DNA of 13,795 bases, taken from contig CAYOJY010000021.1 of the NCBI GenBank assembly GCA_964404455.1, positions 1 through 13,795 of the forward strand. Direction: 5' to 3'. Below the pieces are notes generated by a model. That model was not told where the DNA came from. It made no database searches and saw nothing but the letters and a program-made list of their open reading frames with translations. This DNA is from CAKOSP01 sp964404455 (lineage in GTDB: Bacteria > Bacillota_I > Bacilli_A > RF39 > UBA660). Below are positions 1 through 6,533 of the stretch, one piece after another. The translations under genes and the position numbers were made by a program. Positions within the stretch are counted from its first letter, which is position 1, and each line of letters begins with the position of its first letter.

Positions 1-30
1 AAATTTGTTTACCTTCTTTCCTACTATTAA

Positions 31-59
31 ATAATACTATATATTTTTTAATTTAACAA
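31..59 (-). promoter_or_regulatory. Promoter of a leftward gene lying beyond the left edge
   Basis: On the minus strand there is a -35-like TTGTTA (54-59), exactly 17 bases, then a -10-like TATTAT (31-36), one mismatch from consensus. Downstream, an AGGAAAGAAGG ribosome binding site (12-22) sits just before the window edge. No start codon is visible, so the gene begins at or beyond position 1. The spacing and strong binding site make a real promoter likely. The identity of the gene cannot be seen. Confidence 0.55.
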
Positions 60-169
60 GTGATTTTTTTCTAAGTTGACAAATAATGGGAAAAAAATTA
101 ATTTAATGTTTTTAAAATATAAATATTCTCAAAATATTGTAAAATGGTTCTAAATTTTTTTATCAAATT

Positions 170-194
170 AAAAAACTCCCCGTTTGTTGGAGAG
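170..194 (-). terminator. Rho-independent terminator of the rnr-smpB operon
   Basis: On the minus strand CTCTCC (189-194) pairs with GGGGAG (176-181), six pairs including one G-T, around a 7-base loop. A run of six T (170-175) follows. It lies 23 bases after the stop of the last gene of the leftward operon, where a terminator is expected. On the plus strand a T run also follows the stem after a short gap, so weak action in both directions is possible. Confidence 0.8.
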
Positions 195-217
195 CCATTT
201 TTTCTACTTTAGTTTTT

Positions 218-451
218 TTAATCCTGTTGATTTAAATTATCTAGTGGGCTTGGTTGTTTAAGCATTTCATTAATTGATTTGTTTTCAGTAACATTAATCT
301 GGGTCAGATCTGTTTCTAATTCTGGAGTCTTAAATATATCATCTGGTGTTTTTCTAATAAAATTTTGAACAATATAACCTACTAAAGCCAGTATTAATAT
401 TATTGTGATTATTAAAATTAGCCAATAATTATCTAAAATAAATTTTCCCAT
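218..451 (-). CDS. Small single-pass membrane protein, function unknown
   Basis: A 77-residue protein that I do not recognise. Residues about 9-31 are strongly hydrophobic (isoleucine and leucine rich) and form one membrane segment. A short basic stretch (FIRK) follows, then a polar, acidic tail of about 43 residues with no cysteine and no visible enzyme motif. The positive residues after the helix suggest the tail is cytoplasmic, which is inference only. A strong AGGAGGG binding site lies six bases before ATG and overlaps the stop region of the DUF3048 gene, 11 bases upstream, so the two are very likely co-transcribed. It is the last gene before the terminator. The strong binding site and operon position support a real gene. 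It may be a partner of the DUF3048 protein. Confidence 0.75.
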   Translation of the reverse strand: MGKFILDNYWLILIITIILILALVGYIVQNFIRKTPDDIFKTPELETDLTQINVTENKSINEMLKQPSPLDNLNQQD

Positions 452-462
452 CTTTTTCCCTC

Positions 463-1503
463 CTATGAAATATCTAATGTTTCGTTCAAAGGTTGAATAG
501 CTATGAATGTATTCCCGTCATTTACTTTTAATTCTTTACCATTTAAATAATAATATTTTGTTTGGCTATCTCTGTCCTTTTTTTCCCATTTTATCGGTAT
601 AGCATAACCGTTACTTATGTAAGAGCCTTCGCCTTTACCTATATTATTAATATTTTGCCTTCCCTCATTATCCCCCCTAATGGTACTATTTTTTATTTGA
701 TAAGTGATTATATTTTTAAAATGGTATTGTTCTTTAGTAACATAGTCAATATGCTCTTTATTGTTATTACTCATTAAATAATATTCTTTTTCTTGATTAT
801 ATAAAAAGTTAGATGTTATACTCTTAGAATATTTTATATTAACTTTGTTTGCTGTTTCAAGACCTTCCATATTTTCCATTTTTATTTTATCTGCACTATA
901 ATTTAATAATAAAGACTTATTAGTAGTAGTTCTATATTTTAGTTTTTCAACAGCTTTTTCTAATTTTTCCATGCTTGTATAACCGGTATGCGCTGATGAT
1001 ACATTTAAGCTTTTATCTCTCCAAAAATAGACTTTTTCATATGTTAAGCCATTAATATTATTAATCTTTAAACTTTTAATGTCGCTTTGAGCTTGAGGAC
1101 TCCATCCCCAGTGAACAAAATAAGCATCATTTTCTAAAGCATAATCGATATAATAATGCCGAGCACTACGAACTGAACCTATTTTTTCCGTATCCTGGTC
1201 TTTAAATAAAGCTAAATATCTCGTTATTCCCCCTTCAACGATTATTTCATAAACTATATAGGCATCTTGTAATCCAGAGTGATATTCTCTTGCTGTACTA
1301 ATATTGTTTATCATAATTGCATAAGGCCTCGTCTTTGAGTCTACATCAACTATTTTTATTTTTTCAGTTGCATTTTTCTTAATTACTGGAACTTTTTTAT
1401 TATCTTTAGTTGTAAAAAAATTAAAATAAATTATAATCCCACTAATTATTAATAAAATCAAACCACTTATAATAAAAATAATATTCTTTTTCTTTTTAAA
1501 CAT
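463..1503 (-). CDS. DUF3048 (YerB-like) membrane-anchored extracytoplasmic protein
   Basis: A 346-residue protein matching the DUF3048 family, whose B. subtilis member is the lipoprotein YerB; the biochemical role of the family is not established. A lysine-rich start (FKKKKN) is followed by a hydrophobic segment at residues about 8-30, so the rest should lie outside the membrane. Family landmarks are RPYAIMINN (59-67), a GLQDAYIVYE segment with EGGITRYLALF (77-100), and IGSVRSARHYY with HWGWSPQA (108-138). No lipobox cysteine follows the hydrophobic segment, so it is probably an uncleaved membrane anchor rather than a lipoprotein. GAGGAAG precedes the ATG. The start overlaps the smpB stop by 8 bases, so translation is probably coupled. 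Family assignment is by recognised motifs; the function is unknown. Confidence 0.85.
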   Translation of the reverse strand: MFKKKKNIIFIISGLILLIISGIIIYFNFFTTKDNKKVPVIKKNATEKIKIVDVDSKTRPYAIMINNISTAREYHSGLQDAYIVYEIIVEGGITRYLALFKDQDTEKIGSVRSARHYYIDYALENDAYFVHWGWSPQAQSDIKSLKINNINGLTYEKVYFWRDKSLNVSSAHTGYTSMEKLEKAVEKLKYRTTTNKSLLLNYSADKIKMENMEGLETANKVNIKYSKSITSNFLYNQEKEYYLMSNNNKEHIDYVTKEQYHFKNIITYQIKNSTIRGDNEGRQNINNIGKGEGSYISNGYAIPIKWEKKDRDSQTKYYYLNGKELKVNDGNTFIAIQPLNETLDIS

Positions 1504-1927
1504 TATACTTCCTCATTTCTCTTTCATTATCTCTTAATTTTATTGTTTCTTTTTTATCATATAACTTTTTACCTTTAGCTAAACCAATTAATACCTTAGC
1601 ATAATTTTTTTTCATATATACCTTTAAAGGTATAATCGAATAACTCGATTGTTCAATTTCTTTTTTTAATTTTTGAATTTCTTTTTTATGTAATAATATT
1701 TTCCTTTCTCTTGTTTCATCATGATTAAATTGATTTCCTTCTTCATATTTAGCAATGTACATATTAATGATGAAAGCTTCTTTATTTTTAATTCTAATAT
1801 AGGCATCTTTTATATCAACTTTGCCGCTACGAATAGATTTAATTTCTGTTCCTGTTAAAACTATTCCGGCTTCAATTTCATTTAAGATAAAATAATTAAA
1901 ATAAGCTTTTTTATTTCTAATTTCCAT
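1496..1927 (-). CDS. smpB: SsrA-binding protein SmpB
   Basis: SmpB binds tmRNA and brings it to stalled ribosomes in trans-translation, so that the unfinished protein is tagged and the ribosome released. The 143-residue product shows family landmarks: NKKAYFNYFI near the start, a GTEIKSIRSG segment, the KILLHKKEIQKLKK segment, and LIGLAKGKKLYDKKETIK before a basic tail ending RDNEREMRKYNV. A start seven codons earlier is open, but GAGGAAG (1931-1937) is placed correctly for ATG at 1927, giving the normal SmpB N-terminus (MEIRNKKAY). It overlaps the end of rnr by 11 bases and the DUF3048 start by 8. The tmRNA gene, often next to smpB in Bacilli, is not beside it here. Confidence 0.96.
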   Translation of the reverse strand: MEIRNKKAYFNYFILNEIEAGIVLTGTEIKSIRSGKVDIKDAYIRIKNKEAFIINMYIAKYEEGNQFNHDETRERKILLHKKEIQKLKKEIEQSSYSIIPLKVYMKKNYAKVLIGLAKGKKLYDKKETIKLRDNEREMRKYNV

Positions 1928-4019
1928 TTTCTTCCTCAAATATTTCAAAATCTATTGTACCATTTTCTTTATTAGCAGAAACTACTTTAATTGTAATTTC
2001 ATCCCCTAGACGATAAACTTTGGATTTATTACTTGCAACTAAAGAAACTAATTCAGGAACATAATCATAAAAACCTTCTAAGGTGCTTACATGAACTAAT
2101 CCTTCAACTAAATTTTCTAATTTAACAAATATCCCAAAGCTAGTCACGCCACTTATCATGCCTTTAAAAGTAGTGCCAATATATTTTTTCATATATTCAG
2201 CCATTTTCATGTCTAAAACATCACGTTCAGCTTCGACTGCCGCGACTTCTTTTTCACTGGCGTGTTCGGCTATTATTTTTAAATATGAACTATTAAAATC
2301 AATTGTTCCAATGCTTAAATCTTTATTAAATAAGTATGTTCTTAATAAACGATGAACAGTTAAATCAGGAAACCTTCTTATTGGAGAAGTAAAATGAGTA
2401 TACATCTTACTGCTTAAACCAAAATGACCAATATTATGAGTACTGTATTCCGCTTTTTTCATGCTTCTTAAAAGCATGTCACTTAATATTTCATATTCTT
2501 TTTTATCTTTTAATTCACCTAATATTTCCTGCATTGTTTTTCCAGTCAGACTAATAGTTTTAGTTTTTAAAGAATATCCTAAAGAAGTAACAAAATTTTT
2601 AAAATCTTCGATTTTTTCTGAATTTGGGATATCATGAATACGATAAATAAAAGGTAAATCCATATTAGCAATTTGGCTTGCAACAGTTTCATTCGCGGCA
2701 ATCATAAAATCTTCAATTAAGTTTTCAGCATCATATCTTTCTCTTCGAATAATATCTATTGCTTTACCAGATTCATCTTGAATAACCTTGGCTTCATCTA
2801 AATCAAATTCGATATACCCTCTTTTAACCTTTTCCTTTCGAAGTAATTTTGCAAGTTCATTCATTTTTAAAATAACTTCTTTATATTTTTCATAACCTGA
2901 AGGAACAATACCTTCCATTAATATTTTATTAACATTATTATATGTCATCTGTTTTTTACTTTTGATAAAACTTTCTTGAATATCCCAGCTAATAACTTTC
3001 CCTTCTTGATTTATTTTCATAAAACAACTAATTGTTAAACGAATTACATCTGGATTAAGTGAACAAATTCCATTAGATAACTGATGAGGTATCATAGGAA
3101 TTACTGTATCAGCTAAATACGCGGAAGTACCACGCGAAAGGGCGGTTTCATATAAAGCAGTTCCTATTTTGACATAATGAGTAACATCCGCGATGTGAAC
3201 ACCTAATAAATAATCCTGATCAACTAATTCCAAACTAATCGCATCATCAATATCTTTAGTATCATCGCCATCGATTGTAAAAATAGGTTTATCGGTTAAG
3301 TCTAAACGATTCTCTAAATCTTTTTCCATGACTTCATTAGGAATATATTTTAATTCGTCTAAAACTGATTCATTAAAATCTATTTCTATATCATGTTTAT
3401 AAGCAATGGAAATAATATCTATTCCCGGATCATCTTTATGGCCTAAAATTTTAATTACTTTACCAATATATTTAAAATTATCAATCTTTTTAACAATTTC
3501 AACTAAAACTTTATTTCCAGATACACAACCTTTAGTGCTATTTTTAGTTAATGTTATGTTTAATAATAATTTTTTATTATCGGGAATAAATAGCAAATTG
3601 TTTTTTTTAAACGTTATTTCGCCAACAATATTTTTTAAATCTCTTTTTAATATTTTAATTACTTTGCCTTCTTTTTTACCTTTATAAGTGTATACATCTA
3701 CTAAAACAAGATCGTTTTCAATCGCATCATTTAAATTTTCTTTAAAAATAAATACGTCTTCATCATTTTCTAAAAGCAAAAAACCATGTCCTGCCTTATT
3801 TACTTTAATGTAACCACTTTTTAATGAACTGCAATATTTCAATAAAATATATTTGTCTTTTTTTGTTTCATGTAAATAACCATCTTCTACTAAAGAATTT
3901 AAAGCAGCACATAGTTCTTGATAATCTTCTATTGTTTTTAAATTTAATAATCCATTTATTTCAATTGAAGTTTGAGCTTTAGCAATATTGTCTAAAACAT
4001 CTAAAATTTCTTCTTTCAT
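1917..4019 (-). CDS. rnr: Ribonuclease R (3'-5' exoribonuclease)
   Basis: RNase R degrades structured RNA from the 3' end and, with SmpB-tmRNA, removes defective mRNA. The 700-residue product has the family layout: an N-terminal winged-helix-like segment (about 1-60), cold-shock-type RNA-binding domains (about 65-220), the RNB catalytic core with the acidic motif IDGDDTKDIDDA near residues 247-258, further core motifs (GVHIADVTHYV; HFTSPIRRFPDL), and a C-terminal S1 domain (GTTFKGMISGVTSFGIF, about 610 onward). A start 14 codons upstream is open, but GGAGG (4024-4028) lies four bases before the ATG at 4019, and that ATG shares one base with the pseudopilin stop (TAATG). The lysine-rich tail of some RNase R proteins is absent. 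It ends with TAG. Confidence 0.97.
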   Translation of the reverse strand: MKEEILDVLDNIAKAQTSIEINGLLNLKTIEDYQELCAALNSLVEDGYLHETKKDKYILLKYCSSLKSGYIKVNKAGHGFLLLENDEDVFIFKENLNDAIENDLVLVDVYTYKGKKEGKVIKILKRDLKNIVGEITFKKNNLLFIPDNKKLLLNITLTKNSTKGCVSGNKVLVEIVKKIDNFKYIGKVIKILGHKDDPGIDIISIAYKHDIEIDFNESVLDELKYIPNEVMEKDLENRLDLTDKPIFTIDGDDTKDIDDAISLELVDQDYLLGVHIADVTHYVKIGTALYETALSRGTSAYLADTVIPMIPHQLSNGICSLNPDVIRLTISCFMKINQEGKVISWDIQESFIKSKKQMTYNNVNKILMEGIVPSGYEKYKEVILKMNELAKLLRKEKVKRGYIEFDLDEAKVIQDESGKAIDIIRRERYDAENLIEDFMIAANETVASQIANMDLPFIYRIHDIPNSEKIEDFKNFVTSLGYSLKTKTISLTGKTMQEILGELKDKKEYEILSDMLLRSMKKAEYSTHNIGHFGLSSKMYTHFTSPIRRFPDLTVHRLLRTYLFNKDLSIGTIDFNSSYLKIIAEHASEKEVAAVEAERDVLDMKMAEYMKKYIGTTFKGMISGVTSFGIFVKLENLVEGLVHVSTLEGFYDYVPELVSLVASNKSKVYRLGDEITIKVVSANKENGTIDFEIFEEENGN

Positions 4020-4387
4020 TAAACCTCCGGATACGTGCAAGTTTTTTCGCCGTCGCTCCATCTTACTGTAATAATCTTATGATCAACTCCCACACTTAAA
4101 CCATTTTCAGGATTAATCATAGTTTCATCTAATGTCCCATTTAAAATTAAATCATTTGTTGAAACGGTTTTAATGCAATTGTTTTTATCAGCGCATGTAT
4201 CTCTTAAATTAATTGTATTAGCATAAACACAAGCATCATTTTCAATAGTTAATTTGTATTCTTCATATCTTTTTTCTTTTTGTCTATTTAACAATTGAGT
4301 TATACCAATACTGATTGAAGTTGTTAAAACCGCAATCAGGGCTACAGCTATTAAAAGTTCTATTAAAGTAAAACCATTTCTTTTCAT
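4019..4387 (-). CDS. Type IV pilin-like protein (pseudopilin)
   Basis: A 122-residue protein with a class III (prepilin) signal: short basic leader MKRN, then GFTLIELL, with predicted cleavage after Gly5 and Glu5 of the mature protein at residue 10, followed by a hydrophobic helix to about residue 33. Such proteins are cut and N-methylated by prepilin peptidase and build type IV pili, type II secretion or competence fibres. The head domain has four cysteines (53, 65, 71, 117), which could form two disulfides outside the cell, and ends WSDGEKTCTYPEV. No pilus ATPase, platform protein or peptidase gene is in the window. It is the first gene of the operon, 15 bases from a strong promoter, and its stop overlaps the rnr start by one base. 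The binding site (GTGAT) is weak. The pilin class is secure; the subfamily and role are not. Confidence 0.88.
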   Translation of the reverse strand: MKRNGFTLIELLIAVALIAVLTTSISIGITQLLNRQKEKRYEEYKLTIENDACVYANTINLRDTCADKNNCIKTVSTNDLILNGTLDETMINPENGLSVGVDHKIITVRWSDGEKTCTYPEV

Positions 4388-4401
4388 AATATCACTATTA
4401 A

Positions 4402-4431
4402 ATTATAACACACTGATGACTCTGTCCTCAA
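4402..4431 (-). promoter_or_regulatory. Promoter of the pseudopilin-rnr-smpB operon
   Basis: The minus strand shows TTGAGG (4426-4431; four of six match the -35), an 18-base spacer, then a perfect TATAAT (4402-4407) preceded by TG one base earlier, an extended -10. The predicted start of transcription is near 4395, only about 8 bases before the pseudopilin ATG at 4387. The leader is therefore almost absent, which fits the weak binding site of that gene. Confidence 0.7.
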
Positions 4432-4516
4432 GTTAAACTAAAATAAAAATAATTATTATTATTACAAATTATAATAGATTTAATTGGATAAAATAAAAAA
4501 ATTTATTAACTTTTAA

Positions 4517-4544
4517 TTGGTTATATTTATGGCTATTATATATT
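4517..4544 (+). promoter_or_regulatory. Possible gltX promoter
   Basis: TTGGTT (4517-4522), a 16-base spacer and TATATT (4539-4544) make a plausible promoter. A second -10-like TATTAT lies at 4562-4567 without a good -35. The region is extremely A+T rich, so either match could be chance. The binding site AAGGAG (4576-4581), five bases before the ATG at 4587, is clear and fixes the gltX start. Confidence 0.4.
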
Positions 4545-4586
4545 TTTAATATTTTTTGTAGTATTATATTATATAAAGGAGTTAAT

Positions 4587-6218
4587 ATGAATAAGATAGA
4601 TTACGCAAATTTATTACTTCCCAATGTTAATAAATCATGGGAAGAATATATTAAAATGTACCCGACTAGAAATTTAAATAATAAAGCATTGGTTACAAGA
4701 TTTGCTCCAAGTCCTACTGGATTTGTACACATGGGGAGTTTATTAAGTGCGATGGCAAATGTTTGGTATGCAAATTATAGTAAAGGTAAAGTTTTTTTAA
4801 GAATAGAAGATACTGATCAAAAAAGAGAAGTTGAAAATGGAATTGAAGGAATTTTAAATGATTTTCAAGATTTAAATGTTAAATTTGATGAAGATCCTCT
4901 TAAAGGGGGAGATTATGGGCCTTACATTCAAAGTCAAAGAAAAGACATTTATCAAGCTTTTGTTAAAAAATTAATTGGGGAAGATAAAGCTTATCCTTGC
5001 TTTTGTTCTGCAAATGATATTGAAAATATCAGGTCTTTACAAGAAAAGAAAAAATTAAGAATCGGTTATTACGGAAAGCATGCCAAATGTCGATTTTTAA
5101 ATATAGATGAAGTTATATCCAAAATAAATAATAACGAAAAATTTATTATTCGGTTAAAATCACCCGGTTCTTTTTATAACAAAGTTATTTTAAATGATTT
5201 AATTCGCGGTAAAATTGAAATGCCAGAAAATGATTTAGATATTGTAATTTTAAAATCTGATGGACTGCCAACATATCACTTTGCTCATGCTGTTGATGAT
5301 TATTTAATGAAAACCACTCATGTTATGCGCGCTGATGAATGGATTTCTAGTTATCCAATTCATGAACAATTATTTAAAATGTTAAATTTTTCGTTACCTT
5401 ATTACGCTCACTTAGCTCCAGTTAATATTAAAGATGGTAATACAGTTCGAAAAATTTCTAAAAGAAAAGACCCCTGGGCCGCTATTAGCTATTATAATGA
5501 AAAAGGTATTCCATATGAAGTAATTATGCTATACTTGGCAACACTGCTTAATTCAAATTTTGAAGAATGGTACAATAATAATCCAGATAAAACAATTGAT
5601 GATTTTGAATTTAATTTTAATAAAATGCCGATTTCGGGTCCAATATTTGATATTGAAAAATTAATAAATCTTTCTAAAACCTATTTTAGTCGCTTAAAAG
5701 CCGATACAATTTACCATAATTTATTAAAATATACGGAAAAATATGATCTTGAATTTTTTAATATTATTAAAAATTATAAAGAATATACAATTAATTTATT
5801 AAATATTGAAAGAGAAATTACTAAACCAAGAAAAGATATTGCTTCTTACGAAGATATAAAAATTTTGTTTTGGTATATGTACGACGAATTATTCTCTCAA
5901 AATAATGATGACTATGAATTAGCAACGCATATTATTAAATCTGATTTTATCATTTATATGTTAACAATTTACAATCAAAATGATTCACAGGAAGTTTGGT
6001 TTAATAATTTAAGTGATTATGCTAATACAATTGGCTTTACTTCCAATAAAAAAGAATATAAGGAAAATCCCGATTCTTTTAAAGGCACAACCGCTGATTT
6101 TTGTAAAATATTAAGAATATTTATAACGAAAAAAAATATTAGTCCCAATTTATATGATGTTTTAAAATTATTAGGTAAGGAAAGAATAATTAATCGCATT
6201 AATATATATTTTAATTAA
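4587..6218 (+). CDS. gltX: Glutamyl-tRNA synthetase
   Basis: A class I aminoacyl-tRNA synthetase that charges tRNA-Glu with glutamate in the cytoplasm. In the 543-residue product the catalytic core begins with RFAPSPTGFVHMGS (38-51), carrying the HIGH-type signature as HMGS. LRIEDTDQKREVE follows, and the KMSKR-type loop reads KISKR (289-293). LPTYHFAHAVDD and MRADEWISSYPIHEQLF are also typical of the family. About 35 residues precede the core, an N-terminal extension absent from the standard bacterial enzyme (usually near 480 residues). This longer form is, from memory, common in Clostridia and uncultured Firmicutes. Whether it also charges tRNA-Gln cannot be read here. It is the only rightward gene, lying divergent from the pseudopilin operon and convergent with secG. 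Confidence 0.95.
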   Translation: MNKIDYANLLLPNVNKSWEEYIKMYPTRNLNNKALVTRFAPSPTGFVHMGSLLSAMANVWYANYSKGKVFLRIEDTDQKREVENGIEGILNDFQDLNVKFDEDPLKGGDYGPYIQSQRKDIYQAFVKKLIGEDKAYPCFCSANDIENIRSLQEKKKLRIGYYGKHAKCRFLNIDEVISKINNNEKFIIRLKSPGSFYNKVILNDLIRGKIEMPENDLDIVILKSDGLPTYHFAHAVDDYLMKTTHVMRADEWISSYPIHEQLFKMLNFSLPYYAHLAPVNIKDGNTVRKISKRKDPWAAISYYNEKGIPYEVIMLYLATLLNSNFEEWYNNNPDKTIDDFEFNFNKMPISGPIFDIEKLINLSKTYFSRLKADTIYHNLLKYTEKYDLEFFNIIKNYKEYTINLLNIEREITKPRKDIASYEDIKILFWYMYDELFSQNNDDYELATHIIKSDFIIYMLTIYNQNDSQEVWFNNLSDYANTIGFTSNKKEYKENPDSFKGTTADFCKILRIFITKKNISPNLYDVLKLLGKERIINRINIYFN

Positions 6219-6254
6219 AAATTTTTATAAATATATTATTTAAATTTTAATAAA

Positions 6255-6289
6255 ACGAGCAAACCCGATAATGGTTAGCCCGTTTTTTT
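6255..6289 (+). terminator. gltX terminator, possibly bidirectional
   Basis: ACGAGCAAACC (6255-6265) pairs with GGTTAGCCCGT (6273-6283) with two mismatches around a 7-base loop, and seven T run from 6283 to 6289. It lies 36 bases after the gltX stop. The minus strand has TTTTATT after the same stem, so it may also end the secA-to-secG transcript, whose last stop is at 6315. Confidence 0.75.
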
Positions 6290-6314
6290 AAATTGCATTT
6301 CTTTTAAGATTTAT

Positions 6315-6533
6315 TTATCTTAAAAATAAGATAAATGATATAATTAAAAATATTAAACCTAAAACCAAAGTTAATCTAGTAATAAACAATTCAAAGCCAC
6401 GCTCTTTCATGTTTTGAAATAACATATCATTTCCTCCGGTAATTATTTGACCGGCTTCACTTGCTTTACTACTTTGAAGTAAAACTAATGCAATCATTAT
6501 TACGGAAATAATTAATAACATCGTTTCTAACAT
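6315..6533 (-). CDS. secG: Protein translocase subunit SecG
   Basis: SecG is the small accessory subunit of the SecYEG channel and helps SecA-driven export. The 72-residue protein has the family form: a first membrane helix (about 2-20), the conserved loop with LLQSSKASEAG, a glycine-containing stretch (ITGGND) and a second membrane helix (about 50-70). The ATG shares one base with the ftsH stop (TAATG), and AAGGTGAT lies upstream, so translation is coupled to ftsH. It is the last gene of the operon that starts with secA. In many Firmicutes secG is followed by rnr and smpB; here gltX and the pseudopilin gene lie between them. Confidence 0.93.
   Translation of the reverse strand: MLETMLLIISVIMIALVLLQSSKASEAGQIITGGNDMLFQNMKERGFELFITRLTLVLGLIFLIISFILFLR

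Noticed and set aside
76..104. Perfect TTGACA on the plus strand at 76-81 as a rightward promoter
   Set aside because: The -10 at correct spacing (TAATTT) is poor and no rightward gene follows; only the ends of leftward genes do.
562..777. Plus-strand open frame with hydrophobic residues
   Set aside because: It lies opposite the DUF3048 gene, has no binding site and no recognisable family; it is a shadow of the real gene, as are the other opposite-strand frames.
4020..4061. Longer RNase R start 14 codons upstream
   Set aside because: It would overlap the pseudopilin gene extensively and lacks a clear binding site; GGAGG sits correctly for ATG 4019.
6313..6336. Perfect 10-base inverted repeat at the secG stop as a terminator
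   Set aside because: It is wholly A+T rich with one G-C pair, has no T run after it on the minus strand, and overlaps secG codons. The stem at 6255-6283 is the better terminator.
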